Source: Corallococcus soli
Lineage (GTDB): Bacteria > Myxococcota > Myxococcia > Myxococcales > Myxococcaceae
Length of the DNA stretch: 64,000 bases
Direction of reading: 5' to 3'
Assembly: GCF_014930455.1 (NCBI RefSeq)
Contig: NZ_JAAIYO010000005.1
Span: forward strand, 186,001-250,000
The position numbers were made by a program, and so were the translations under genes. Below, one piece after another: positions 33,653 to 42,290 of the stretch (position 1 is the first letter of the stretch; every line of letters starts with the position of its first letter). The notes below the pieces were generated by a model. It saw nothing but the letters and a program-made list of their open reading frames with translations, was not told where the DNA came from and did not search any database.

Positions 33653-35623
33653 TCAGGCCCGGAGCGCGGGCGGCCCCGAGCGGGGCAGGTGCACGCTGAA
33701 GGTGGCGCCCTGGCCCTGCGTGCTCGTCACGGCCACCTGCCCCCCGTGGGCCTCCACGATGCGGTGCAGCCGGTACAGCCCCAGGCCCAGGCCGCCGTAG
33801 TTGCGCGTGGGCACCGCGCGCTCGAAGCGGCGGAACAGCCCCTCCACCCGGTCCGGCGCGATGCCGATGCCATGGTCGCGCACCCGCAGCAGCGCCGTGT
33901 CCGCGTCGCCCTGGACCTCCAGCTCCACCGGCTTGCCCGGGCCGAACTTCACCGCGTTGACGAGCAGGTGCGTCACCACCTGGCCCAGCCGCAGGGCGTC
34001 CCAGCGGCCCACCATGGGCGTGGCCTCGCGCAGCACCAGCCGGCACCCGGCGCGCGTCGCCGCTTCCTCGGTGCGCACCATCACGTCGCGCACCACCTGC
34101 GTCAGGTCCACGTCGACCAGGTTCAACCGGGGCGCGTGGCTCTGCAGCTGCGACACGTCCAGCAGCCCCTCCACCAGGTCCGCCAGCCGTTGCACCTGTC
34201 GGTCCGCCGCCACCAGCGCGCGCTCCAGCCGCTCCGGCTCCACCTGGCGTGAGTGCTTGAGCGCCGCCGCCGTGCCCTGCACCCGCAGGCGCAGCGCGGC
34301 CAGGGGCGTGCGCAGCTCGTGCGCGGCCACGGCCAGGAACTCGTCGCGCACGCGCACCGCTTCGCGCGTCTCGCGGTACAGCCGCAGTTGCTCCGTCACG
34401 TCGCCGATGATGCCCGCCATGCGCTGGGGCCGTCCGTGCGCGTCGCGGAGCGCCCGGCCCCGGCTCACGCACGAACGGTAGGCCCCGTCCGCGTGCCGCA
34501 GGCGGAAGGACACGTCATAGAGCGTGCCCTGCTCCAGGTGCTGGGTGAGCGCGCTGGCCACCTCGCCCCGGTCCTCCGGGTGCACCCGCGCGAGGAACGC
34601 GTCGAGCGTGCCCGCGAAGTCCTCCGGCTTGAGCCCCAGCATCTCCAGCAGGCGCGGGCTCCAGTACAGCGACTGGCCGCGCACGTCCCAATCCCACACG
34701 CCGTCGTAGGAGCCGGACACCACCAGCCGGTAGCGCTCCTCGCTGTCGCGCGCGTCGCGCTCGGCCTGCTCCAGCAGCCCTACGCGCCGCTCCAGCTGCC
34801 GCACCATCCCGTACAGGTGCGGCTCCGTGGACAGCTCGCCGGGCACGGGCGCGGGCAGCGGCCCTCCGGCGTGGGCTTCGCGCAGCAGCAGCGCCACGAC
34901 CTCGTCGTTGCCCTGGCTGCGCCGCACGAAGCCATTGGCCCCCACGTTGGCCGCCATGCGCAGGTCCAGCTCGTCCGGCGCGGTGGCGTGCGTGAGGATG
35001 ACGGGCACGCGCGCGAGCCGGGCATCCTGGCGCAGCGCCAGGCACAGCCGGAAGCCGTCCAGGCGCGGCATCAGCACGTCCGCCACGACGATGTCCGGAG
35101 AGCGCCGCCGCGCCAGCTCCAGCGCGCCCGCCCCGTCCTCCGCCGCCATCACCTCGAAGTGGAACGGGGCCAGGGACAGCTGCAGCAGCTTGCGGAAGAC
35201 CGGATCATCCTCCGTCACCAGCACCTTCAAGGGGCGGGAAGGTTCGACGTCCACCCCGGCCGCCGGCAGGCCCTGGCGCACCGCCTCCAGCCTCGCGCCC
35301 AGCGAATGGGTGGGGCTGACGAAGCCCGCCACCGGCACGCCCAGCCGTCCCAGCGCCTCCCGCTCCGCGACCGGGGCCTCCACCCAGAGGGCCGCGCCCG
35401 CCTCCGCCAGCGCCTCGCGCAGCACCCCCGCCTGCCCTCCCAGGGCGGTGAGCACCCCGGCCGGCATCAGCACCAGGTGGACGGGCGGCGCTTCGCGCAG
35501 GGCAAGCGTCAGCGCCTCCAGGCCCACCGCCAGCAGCACCCGCCACCCCTGGCTCTGGAAGGCCAGATACAGCAACTCCCGGTGGGGCCCGGGGGCTTCG
35601 ACCAGCAGCAGGGTGGGCTTCAT
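33653..35623 (-). CDS. Double-receiver PAS histidine kinase, soluble
   Basis: Protein of 656 residues without membrane segments. Residues 1-120 have a receiver-like fold with no phospho-acceptor Asp (VHLVLMPAGVLTAL where xxDxxMP is expected), a pseudo-receiver. A complete receiver follows (about 132-250) with EDD and Asp182 in VVADVLMPRLDG. Then a PAS domain (about 295-415, FLARVHPEDRGE), HisKA with His435 in AVAAHELRTPLAAL, and HATPase (VTHLLVNAVKFG, GLGLGLYRL). The HELRTPL box is the classical HisKA type, unlike HDLRNPL in neighbours. It diverges from the Fur gene and ends 78 bp from the receiver at 33574, which is transcribed in the same direction and may be its partner. Confidence 0.88.
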   Translation of the reverse strand: MKPTLLLVEAPGPHRELLYLAFQSQGWRVLLAVGLEALTLALREAPPVHLVLMPAGVLTALGGQAGVLREALAEAGAALWVEAPVAEREALGRLGVPVAGFVSPTHSLGARLEAVRQGLPAAGVDVEPSRPLKVLVTEDDPVFRKLLQLSLAPFHFEVMAAEDGAGALELARRRSPDIVVADVLMPRLDGFRLCLALRQDARLARVPVILTHATAPDELDLRMAANVGANGFVRRSQGNDEVVALLLREAHAGGPLPAPVPGELSTEPHLYGMVRQLERRVGLLEQAERDARDSEERYRLVVSGSYDGVWDWDVRGQSLYWSPRLLEMLGLKPEDFAGTLDAFLARVHPEDRGEVASALTQHLEQGTLYDVSFRLRHADGAYRSCVSRGRALRDAHGRPQRMAGIIGDVTEQLRLYRETREAVRVRDEFLAVAAHELRTPLAALRLRVQGTAAALKHSRQVEPERLERALVAADRQVQRLADLVEGLLDVSQLQSHAPRLNLVDVDLTQVVRDVMVRTEEAATRAGCRLVLREATPMVGRWDALRLGQVVTHLLVNAVKFGPGKPVELEVQGDADTALLRVRDHGIGIAPDRVEGLFRRFERAVPTRNYGGLGLGLYRLHRIVEAHGGQVAVTSTQGQGATFSVHLPRSGPPALRA

Positions 35624-35984
35624 CAGAGGGGAGGGGGCGGGACGGACGGGCGCGGACGACGGGTCGTTCTGGATGGTGGGACCCAGGGGCCCACGACCAG
35701 GATGAAGGAAAGCCGCAGTGTGGGGATGAGGCGCACCGAGTCAAGGCAACCGTGCGGAAGTGTTGGAAGCTGGAAGCCCCCACGGCTGCCCTGCACCAGC
35801 GCGAGAAGGCGCACGCGCAAGCAGGGCCCCGCCGCACGCCCTGACCGCCACGGGCGCATGCGGGCGCACGCGGGCCGCCGGGCGGAGCGGCCGCCATGAC
35901 GCGACACAGCTACAACCGGGCTACAGGTACACTTCGCTTGCGGTGACCGGGACGTGGCACGTCGGCTGTGTTATTCGACCAGAC
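35624..35984. other. Divergent intergenic region, no gene seen
   Basis: About 360 bp between a kinase gene and the Fur-family gene, without convincing coding sequence. It should hold both promoters. TGGCAC occurs at 35955-35960, but no matching -12 element follows, so I do not call a sigma-54 promoter. No Fur-box-like dyad is obvious. Confidence 0.4.
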
Positions 35985-36437
35985 ATGGGTGCCAAGAAAA
36001 TCTCGGCGCAGGAGAAGCTGACCGGGTTCCAGGACCGGATTCGCGCCGCGGGGCTGCGCAGCACCGCGCCCCGCGTGGCCGTGCTGCGCAAGCTGGAGAC
36101 CGCCACCGCGCCGATGAGCCACGCGGACCTGGTGGAGGAGCTGGGCGGCGAGGGCTACGACCGCGTCACCATCTACCGCAACCTCACCGACCTGACCGAA
36201 GCGGGCCTCGTCGTGAGGGCCGACCTGGGCGACCACGTCTGGCGCTTCGAGCTCAAGCGCGCCGGCGGCACCGAGCACACCAACAACCACCCCCACTTCA
36301 CCTGCACCGACTGCGGCACCGTCGCCTGCCTCCCGGAGGAGTCCGTGCGCCTGACCACCGCCCGGGGCGTCCCCCGCGCCGTGTCCCAGCGCGCCGTGGA
36401 AGTGCAGCTGCGCGGCCTCTGCGACCGCTGCGAGTAG
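35985..36437 (+). CDS. Fur family metalloregulator
   Basis: 150-residue transcription factor of the Fur/PerR/Zur superfamily. The N-terminal winged helix (about 12-85) includes LRSTAPRVAVLRKL and the recognition helix region DRVTIYRNLTDLTEAGLV. The C-terminal dimerisation domain has regulatory-metal ligands around His98, His102 and His104 and two structural zinc pairs, Cys107/Cys110 (CTDC) and Cys146/Cys149 (CDRC). Cys pairs in both positions are typical of Fur-family structural Zn sites. Which metal or peroxide it senses cannot be told from these motifs. No metal-transport gene is adjacent, so its targets are elsewhere. Confidence 0.9.
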   Translation: MGAKKISAQEKLTGFQDRIRAAGLRSTAPRVAVLRKLETATAPMSHADLVEELGGEGYDRVTIYRNLTDLTEAGLVVRADLGDHVWRFELKRAGGTEHTNNHPHFTCTDCGTVACLPEESVRLTTARGVPRAVSQRAVEVQLRGLCDRCE

Positions 36438-36525
36438 CCCCCTCCCCTGCGGCCGGCCATGGGGGCGTCCGCCCTCCGTGTGCTCACCGGTAGGCATAAA
36501 CCTACATTGCCGCTTCCCCTCCCCC

Positions 36526-36537
36526 GTACCCGGGTAC
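36526..36537. promoter_or_regulatory. Perfect 12-bp palindrome GTACCCGGGTAC
   Basis: Perfect dyad 87 bp upstream of the receiver gene at 36624 and 89 bp downstream of the Fur-family stop. A second, imperfect dyad TAGG-CATAAA-CCTA lies at 36491-36504. Both are candidates for a regulator-binding site in the receiver promoter; no regulator is assigned. Confidence 0.35.
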
Positions 36538-36623
36538 AGATTGTTTCGGGCGAGGGTAGGAGGCCCGCTGTCCCGGCTCGGGGGACGGCCCGGGGCGCTC
36601 CCTGGGCTCGCAGGGGGAACGGG

Positions 36624-37001
36624 ATGGAAGCGCATCACACGCTGCTGGTCGTCGACGACGACATGGACATCCGGGATGCACTCCAGGACGTGCTGGAGCT
36701 GGAGGGGTACGCCGTGCAGCTGGCGGCGGATGGCCTGGAGGCCCTGGAGCGACTGCGTTCCTCGGAGCCCCGGCCGCAGCTCATCCTGCTGGATTTGATG
36801 ATGCCCCGCATGGACGGCGTCGCCTTCCGCGAGGCGCTGCGCAACGAGCGGGCCTGTTCGGACATCCCGGTGCTGGTGGCCAGCGCGGAGCTGGACCTGC
36901 GCAGCACGGCGGATGGGATGGACGTGGCGGGCTACCTGCGAAAGCCGCTGGACCTGCCCGCCCTGCTGACCACCGTGAAGCGCCTGTGCCTGCCCGCCTG
37001 A
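36624..37001 (+). CDS. Single-domain response regulator
   Basis: Receiver-only protein of 125 residues. Acidic pocket Asp11-Asp13, phospho-acceptor Asp57 in LILLDLMMPRMDG, and Lys107 in YLRKPLD are intact; the usual Thr/Ser position reads LVASAE. GGGGG lies upstream of the ATG at a suitable distance. It resembles the receiver at 11814 (shared LVVDDDxDIRD-like start and LLDLMMP). No adjacent kinase is on the same strand, so it is an orphan receiver, probably fed by one of the hybrid kinases. Confidence 0.88.
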   Translation: MEAHHTLLVVDDDMDIRDALQDVLELEGYAVQLAADGLEALERLRSSEPRPQLILLDLMMPRMDGVAFREALRNERACSDIPVLVASAELDLRSTADGMDVAGYLRKPLDLPALLTTVKRLCLPA

Positions 37002-37148
37002 GGGTTCCAGGTCGCCTGCCTGCCCTCCAGGAAGGCAGGCGGCGCTGACGCAGGGAGCCAGTTGGCGTGGGAACAGGGCCGCCCCACCCTTTTGGGCAGA
37101 CGCGGTCCACACGGACGCGAACCACACGCAGACAAAGGGAGCGGGACC

Positions 37149-37637
37149 ATGAAGAAGCTCATCGTCGCGGCAGTGATGTGCGTGGGAACGGCCGCTTTCG
37201 CGCAGAGCCCCACCGGGACGCCGTCCAACCCGGCGCCCAGCGCGCCGAGTGACCAGCAGCTCAAGGGTCCGACCACGGGCGTGGAGGCCCAGGAGGTGGG
37301 CCCCGCCATCGGTGACACCGCCAAGAAGGTGGTGGGCGCGGACGACAAGTCCAAGGCCGTCGCCGCGGGCACCTGGAAGATGAAGGACGCGTACAGCCTG
37401 TCCGGCACCGTCAGCAACCAGGACGATGACGACGTGACCATCGCGCGCACCGGCAACCTGCCGGCGGTGCAGTTGGACGTGCGCGACCAGACCGTCATCA
37501 CGCTGGACGGCAAGACCGTGAAGGCGAACGAGCTGCCGGAGGGCGCCAGCGTGCGCGCGAAGTTCCAGTTGGATGGCGACGACTCCGTGGCCCTGGAGCT
37601 GAAGGCCACGTCGCCCAAGGGCGCGCCGAAGAAGTAA
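37149..37637 (+). CDS. Exported hypothetical protein with small beta domain
   Basis: 162 residues with Sec signal peptide MKKLIVAAVMCVGTAAFA and cleavage before QSP. A disordered Pro/Ser/Gly-rich stretch (20-70) is followed by a compact beta domain (about 80-155): AYSLSGTVSNQDDDDVTIAR, VQLDVRDQTVITLDGKTVKANEL, SVRAKFQLDGDDSVALELKA. This pattern resembles small OB-fold periplasmic domains such as BOF or DUF5666, but the match is not strong enough to name. AAAGGGAG precedes the ATG. It stands alone and is followed by a strong intrinsic terminator. Confidence 0.75.
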   Translation: MKKLIVAAVMCVGTAAFAQSPTGTPSNPAPSAPSDQQLKGPTTGVEAQEVGPAIGDTAKKVVGADDKSKAVAAGTWKMKDAYSLSGTVSNQDDDDVTIARTGNLPAVQLDVRDQTVITLDGKTVKANELPEGASVRAKFQLDGDDSVALELKATSPKGAPKK

Positions 37638-37664
37638 CGCGCGCGACACCCACCGTGCTTCACG

Positions 37665-37708
37665 GCCGGGCCCGCCTCCCACCAGGGACGCGGGCCCGGC
37701 ATTTTTTT
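37665..37708 (+). terminator. Rho-independent terminator
   Basis: Perfect 11-bp GC-rich stem GCCGGGCCCGC / GCGGGCCCGGC with a 14-nt loop, followed by ATTTTTTT at 37701-37708. It lies 28 bp after the stop of the exported protein gene and is by far the clearest intrinsic terminator in the window. Confidence 0.92.
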
Positions 37709-37851
37709 CATCCCGTCCCTACTGCCCAGACAGGGCACCCGGGGTGCCCGTCTGGGAAGGGAATTGCCCTCTTCAGGGTGGGCCGTGAGCGGAACACCCG
37801 TGCTCCAGGGCAGGTACGCCGCTTGCTTAGGGGACACGCGGGGAGATCACG

Positions 37852-39396
37852 GTGAATCGACGACTGCTGGGCGTGTGTGTTGGGGCGATGGTGATGTCGG
37901 CGTGGGGTTGCGGTGGGGCGGACGGGCCCACGACCCCGGTGGATGACTCGGACAACATCGACCCCCGACCAGGGATTGATGCGGGGACCGACGCGGGGAC
38001 GGAGGCCGACGCAGGCACGGATCCCGAACCCGACGGGGGCACGGATGCGGGCACCGGCGGCGGCACGGATGCGGGCACGGATGCCGGCACCGACGCGGGG
38101 ACGGACGCGGGCACCGACGGCGGGGTGGACCCGGGCCCCGTGACGGACCGGTGGCCCACGGACCCCGTGACGAACTACTCGGAGCGCTACGGCATCGGGC
38201 GGGTGCAGTCGGTGGGCCTGGACCAGGGCAAGAACCTCTGGGTGCTGGATGGCAGCCGCATCGGCGTGGTGCGCGCGGACACGCAGCAGCTCGTCTGGGT
38301 GTCGGGGGCCGTGGGGCAGGCGGCCGCGGGCGGCAACTCCACCGTCATCTGCGGCGGCGCCGCGGGGCGGGCCTACGTGGGCTACAGCGCGGAGGACCTC
38401 CAGCCGGATCCGGAGTTCCCCGGCCTGCACACCAACTTCATCGTCACCAGACAGCCGTGCGACTACCAGGTGGGTGACGAAAACACGTGCTACCCGTTCA
38501 GCCCGCGCCGCCTCCAGCTCTACAAGGCCGGTGACGTGGACGCGGTGAAGCTGGACGCCAGCGGCCAGGTCACCTTCGAGGAGCACATCAACCAGTCGGT
38601 GCGCCACTCCGGGGGCGGCAACGCGGTGCAGACGGGCCCGCGCGTCGTCGAGGGCGTCAGCCTGGGCATCCGCAACAGCAACGACCACCGCTTCGACGAG
38701 GACCGCAGCATGCTCAGCTGCGTGTCGGTGATGCGCGGCCCGAACAAGGGCGACGTCTACGTGGGCAGCAACCACGGCGTCACGCGCATCCGCGGCCTCC
38801 AGTACAACGCGCACCGGCACCCGGTGTGGTTCGACGCGCGCGGCTCGCAGTACGCGGGCTACACCTACGGCCTGGGCATCGCGCAGGACGGCGACGTGCT
38901 GATGGCCAACGACTGGACCTTCGGCATGGTGAGCCCGTCGCCCCGCCTGGGTGACTGGGACAACACCGACACGACCATCAACCCGTCCAAGGTGAAGTCC
39001 TCGTACCTGCCGGAGCTCAACTCGCAGGCGGAGTTCGACTACTGGCGCGGCTTCCAGCAGACGACGGACGGCGCCTACTACCTGGGCAGCAAGTCGCTGG
39101 GCCTGTGGAAGATGGAGCTCACCTCCGCCACCAGCCCCACGCAGAAGGGCACGCGCATCGGCGCGGAGGTGGAGGCGCTCAACGCCATCAACTCGCTGGC
39201 GGCCACCAACGACGGCTCGCTCTTCATCGCCACCAACTCCGGCGGCCTGTACCGGCTGACGCCCGCCAAGACGCTGGAGAAGGTGGCCAGCGTGCGCGCC
39301 AACCGCGTCCTCCAGCTCGTCTACGACCCGTCGGTGACGCCCGGCATGCTGCTGGTGCTCACCAACGACGGGCTCACGGTGCTGCGCGGCCACTAG
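37852..39396 (+). CDS. Repeat-linker lipoprotein with predicted propeller-like domain
   Basis: 514 residues, GTG start behind GGGGAG. A lipoprotein signal (GAMVMSAWGCGG, Cys20) is followed by an Asp/Ala/Gly/Thr repeat linker (residues 41-95) and a large folded domain. The latter has recurring blade-like segments: VQSVGLDQGKNLWVLDGSRI, GPNKGDVYVGSNHGVTRI, YGLGIAQDGDVLMANDW, INSLAATNDGSLFIATNSGG and VLQLVYDPSVTPGMLLVLTN. These suggest a six- or seven-bladed beta-propeller of the kind used for binding or scaffolding at the cell surface. No catalytic motif is visible. Myxobacterial lipoproteins commonly have such Thr/Asp/Gly linkers; partner unknown. Confidence 0.78.
   Translation: MNRRLLGVCVGAMVMSAWGCGGADGPTTPVDDSDNIDPRPGIDAGTDAGTEADAGTDPEPDGGTDAGTGGGTDAGTDAGTDAGTDAGTDGGVDPGPVTDRWPTDPVTNYSERYGIGRVQSVGLDQGKNLWVLDGSRIGVVRADTQQLVWVSGAVGQAAAGGNSTVICGGAAGRAYVGYSAEDLQPDPEFPGLHTNFIVTRQPCDYQVGDENTCYPFSPRRLQLYKAGDVDAVKLDASGQVTFEEHINQSVRHSGGGNAVQTGPRVVEGVSLGIRNSNDHRFDEDRSMLSCVSVMRGPNKGDVYVGSNHGVTRIRGLQYNAHRHPVWFDARGSQYAGYTYGLGIAQDGDVLMANDWTFGMVSPSPRLGDWDNTDTTINPSKVKSSYLPELNSQAEFDYWRGFQQTTDGAYYLGSKSLGLWKMELTSATSPTQKGTRIGAEVEALNAINSLAATNDGSLFIATNSGGLYRLTPAKTLEKVASVRANRVLQLVYDPSVTPGMLLVLTNDGLTVLRGH
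37972..38124 (+). repeat. In-gene 12-bp degenerate tandem repeats (DAGT linker)
   Basis: Coding repeat of units like GCGGGCACGGAT, translating as repeated DAGT/DGGT. It forms the flexible linker of the lipoprotein at 37852. Such runs expand and contract by slippage, so length should vary between strains. Confidence 0.85.
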
Positions 39397-39736
39397 GCAA
39401 GCGCGGCCCGCCCCGCGGGCACACGGAGATTGAAGCCGCACTGAAGACCCCTCGGCGCGCCGTCCTGGCGCCGCGGGGTCGCCGCGCATCCGGGCGGCCT
39501 TCGCGGACGCGGGTCCCACCTGTAAGCCAGGGGCGGCGCATGTGGCACGGAGAGACAGCGGGGCCTACCCGCCTGGAGGCCAGGAGGAGGCTGGAAATGT
39601 TCCGTCAGGCGGCCCGGTTCTGATTCCACCCCGCGCTGGCCGCAAGGGGAACAGGCGGGCCGGAGCCCCTGCCCTTACGGCGATCCGGTCCGCTCTCTAC
39701 AATCGCCCCCTCGTCTCGCTGGAGGAATCCGAACGC
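39397..39736. other. Intergenic region with a long imperfect hairpin
   Basis: About 340 bp without a convincing gene. A hairpin pairs GACCCC-T-CGGCGC with GCGCCG-C-GGGGTC (39446-39480). It lacks a T-tract, so termination is only possible, not evident. The 3' part contains the GGAGGA ribosome-binding site of the next gene. Confidence 0.45.
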
Positions 39737-40651
39737 ATGCGCCTGAGACTCGCCCGCCGCCGTCACGCCGCTGGTGCCTCCGCCTCCCTCGCCCAGGCCG
39801 AAGTGCTGGAGCTGGAGCCGCACGGCCGCAACGAGCTCCTGGCGCGAGGCCCGGATCCCTTCCGCCCCGACCGCCGGCTGCGCTGGCGCGACCACTTCGT
39901 GCTCACCGAGCACCTGCTCCAGTTGAACGGCATCTGCCCGGAGCATGACGGCCTGCGGATTGCCCAGCTGTCGGACGTGCACGTGGGCCAGGCGACGTCG
40001 GACGTGCGGATCCGCCGCGCGGTGGCCGCGGTGAACGCGGCGGCGCCGGACCTGGTGTTCCTCACGGGCGACTACGTCACGCACAGCCCCAAGCCGCTGC
40101 CGCGCGTGCGCGAGCTGCTCAAGGGGCTGGAGGGCCGCGTCTTCGTGGTGATGGGCAACCACGACCACTGGGTGGACGTGCGCTACCTGCGCGCGGGCTT
40201 CGAGGACCTGGGCTACACGGTGCTCCAGAACGAGCACCGGGTGGTGCACGTGAAGGGCGCCCCGGTGACGGTGCTGGGCATCGACGACGGCCTGACGCGC
40301 AAGGATGACGTGGAGGCCACCTTCCGGGGGGCGCCCACGTCGGGCACGCGGCTGGTGCTGGCCCACACGCCGCCCACCGTGGAGAAGCTGCCGTCGCACG
40401 CGGGGCTGGTGCAGTTCTCCGGGCACACGCACGGCGGGCAGTTCATCGTGCGCGGCCTCACGGAGGCGCTCTTCCGCCGCGCGGGCCAGCCGTACATCCG
40501 GGGCCACTACCGCGTGAACGGCAACCACCTGTACGTGAACCAGGGGCTGGGCTTCGGCTTCGGCGGCCCGTACCTGCGCCGGGGCAGCACGCCGGAGGTC
40601 GCCTTCTTCACCCTGCGCAACCCCGCGGCGGCCCACGTCGGCGCGCCCTGA
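39737..40651 (+). CDS. Calcineurin-like metallophosphoesterase
   Basis: 304-residue soluble phosphoesterase of the YkuE/Icc-like class. The metal-binding motifs appear in order: LSDVHVG (DxH), LTGDYV (GD), MGNHDHW (GNHD), a His in LAHTPP and SGHTHGG (GHxH). No signal peptide or membrane segment, unlike the paralog at 54852, which shares the LSDVHVG and SGHTHGGQ motifs. GGAGGA lies 10 bp before the ATG. Substrate is unknown: relatives act on phospholipid headgroups, UDP-diacylglucosamine or cyclic nucleotides. Confidence 0.88.
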   Translation: MRLRLARRRHAAGASASLAQAEVLELEPHGRNELLARGPDPFRPDRRLRWRDHFVLTEHLLQLNGICPEHDGLRIAQLSDVHVGQATSDVRIRRAVAAVNAAAPDLVFLTGDYVTHSPKPLPRVRELLKGLEGRVFVVMGNHDHWVDVRYLRAGFEDLGYTVLQNEHRVVHVKGAPVTVLGIDDGLTRKDDVEATFRGAPTSGTRLVLAHTPPTVEKLPSHAGLVQFSGHTHGGQFIVRGLTEALFRRAGQPYIRGHYRVNGNHLYVNQGLGFGFGGPYLRRGSTPEVAFFTLRNPAAAHVGAP

Positions 40652-40739
40652 GCCGCGCCCGGGCCTCCCCTGAAGCACCCAGGCCCCTCGCGCCCAGGTC
40701 GGGAGCGGGGGGCCTTCGCACGTCCGCCGTCCGGGGACC

Positions 40740-41177
40740 TCAGCGCAGCGGCGTGCCCAGCTTCACGCCCCCGAGCGACGCCTCGCGCTTCTTGCGCGAC
40801 AGGCTGAAGGGGCCGGGCCCGTAATAGACGATGAGCAGCGCGCCCCCCGCCATGGAGAGGTTCTTCATGAAGTGGATGAGGTTGTTCTGCGCCTGCACCG
40901 GGTCCTCCATCCGCCAGAAGGGGTGGACCATGAAGGCGGCGGCCAGCAGGAAGACGGTGAGCATGGCCGCGCCCAGCCGGGCGAACACGCCCAGCAGCAC
41001 GCACAGGCCGCCCACCACCAGCACCCCGCCGGACACCAGCACCGCCAGCCTCGGGTCCGGCACGCCGGACGCCTGCGCGTAGGCCGTCAGGGCCTGGAGC
41101 TGGAAGAAGTGATTGAGGCCGCTGGTGATGAAGATGACCGAGAACAGCAGCCGTCCCAGCGGCGCGAGCAACCCCAT
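40740..41177 (-). CDS. DoxX family membrane protein
   Basis: 145-residue integral membrane protein with four predicted helices: LGRLLFSVIFITSGLNHF, LAVLVSGGVLVVGGLCVLLGVF, LGAAMLTVFLLAAAFMV and LSMAGGALLIVYYGPGP. The GLNHF in helix 1 and the overall size fit the DoxX/DoxD family, whose members are linked to quinone or thiol redox chemistry in some bacteria. GGAGG lies 6 bp before the ATG. It is monocistronic and diverges from the redox-associated operon at 41397, which may be meaningful. Confidence 0.82.
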   Translation of the reverse strand: MGLLAPLGRLLFSVIFITSGLNHFFQLQALTAYAQASGVPDPRLAVLVSGGVLVVGGLCVLLGVFARLGAAMLTVFLLAAAFMVHPFWRMEDPVQAQNNLIHFMKNLSMAGGALLIVYYGPGPFSLSRKKREASLGGVKLGTPLR

Positions 41178-41396
41178 GGATGACCTCCGTGCGTCCAGCC
41201 TCTCCCCCCTCAACGCGGACGGGCCGGTGTCATTCTCTACTTGTGCACGGATGCGCGGGAGCACAGCCAGCCCCCGCCCTCCTGGCCGCCCGGCTTGACT
41301 GGCGGACAGTCGGTGCGTCTCCCGTCCGACGCACCGGCGGGCTGCGACAACTCGCCGCATTTGCCCGGGACGCGGGGACGTTAGGGTGCCCACGCC

Positions 41397-42290
41397 TTGA
41401 GAACCCCGAACCTGCTGCTTGCCGCCGTGTGCGCCGCGCTCCTCACCCCCGCCTCCGGGGCGTGGGCGTGCGCGAGCTGCGCGTGCGGGGACCCCACGCT
41501 CACCTCCATGGGGGGCGAGCAGCCTTTCGAGGGGCGCCTGCGGCTGTCCACCATGCTGCGCGCGTGGGGGCACACGGAGGGCCAGCAGAACCTGGACGCG
41601 CAGCGGCTGCGCGAGCTGCGCATGGACGTGGCGGTGGCGTACGCGCCCCGGCCCTGGCTGGTGCTGGCGGTGAACCTGCCGCTCCAGGCCCGCGAGGTGC
41701 GGGACGTGAGCCTCGCGCGCGAGCGCGGCTGGGGGCTGGGCGACGTGGACGTGAGCGCGAAGGCGTTCGTGTGGAGGGACAGGGACTTCTCGCCGGACAA
41801 CCTCCTGAGCGTGGTGGGCGGGGTGAAGCTGCCCACGGGCCCCCGGCTGGCCGCGCGGGACGGCACGGCGCTGGGGTTGGATGCGCAGCCGGGCAGCGGC
41901 TCCGTGGACCCCATGGGAGGGCTGGCGTGGCAGGGCTTCCGCGGCTCGTGGTCCTTCATGGCCAGCGTCCTGGGCTTCCTGCCCACGCGCGGGCGCGAGG
42001 ACTTCCGGCTGGGCGCGTCCGTGCGCACGTCGGTGGGCGCGCAGTACCAGCCCTCCACGCGCTGGGCGGTGCGCCTGGGATTGGACAGCCGGGCGGAGCG
42101 CGCGGCGGACACCGCCGGCGTGTCGGAGGAGTACGGCGGGGGCTTCATCGCCTACGTGTCACCGGACGTGCTCTTCAGCCCGGGCATGGACGTGGTGGTG
42201 CAGGCCGGGGTGCGCATCCCGGTCGTCAACCAGCTGCGCCGGGTGTCATCCACGCCCATCGCGCAGCTCTCGCTCGCGTACGACCTGTGA
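41397..42290 (+). CDS. Predicted outer-membrane barrel with Cys-rich N-terminus
   Basis: 297 residues, TTG start. Signal peptide (LLLAAVCAALLTPASGAWA) is followed immediately by CASCACGDPTL, a three-Cys motif at the mature N-terminus that could bind a metal. The remainder alternates strands typical of an outer-membrane barrel of the transporter-like type (LRLSTMLRAWGHTEG, MDVAVAYAPRPWLVLAVNLPL, VVVQAGVRIPVVNQL, PIAQLSLAYDL). First gene of an overlapping operon with a lipoprotein and a RegB/RegA pair (TGATG overlap downstream). A link to metal handling in a redox-controlled respiratory system is inferred from the motif and context. Confidence 0.65.
   Translation: MRTPNLLLAAVCAALLTPASGAWACASCACGDPTLTSMGGEQPFEGRLRLSTMLRAWGHTEGQQNLDAQRLRELRMDVAVAYAPRPWLVLAVNLPLQAREVRDVSLARERGWGLGDVDVSAKAFVWRDRDFSPDNLLSVVGGVKLPTGPRLAARDGTALGLDAQPGSGSVDPMGGLAWQGFRGSWSFMASVLGFLPTRGREDFRLGASVRTSVGAQYQPSTRWAVRLGLDSRAERAADTAGVSEEYGGGFIAYVSPDVLFSPGMDVVVQAGVRIPVVNQLRRVSSTPIAQLSLAYDL

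Noticed and set aside
35955-35970. Sigma-54 promoter suggested by TGGCAC
   Set aside because: The -12 element (TTGC) is not present at the required spacing.
39446-39480. Intrinsic terminator after the lipoprotein gene
   Set aside because: The hairpin is strong but no T-tract follows, so termination cannot be claimed.
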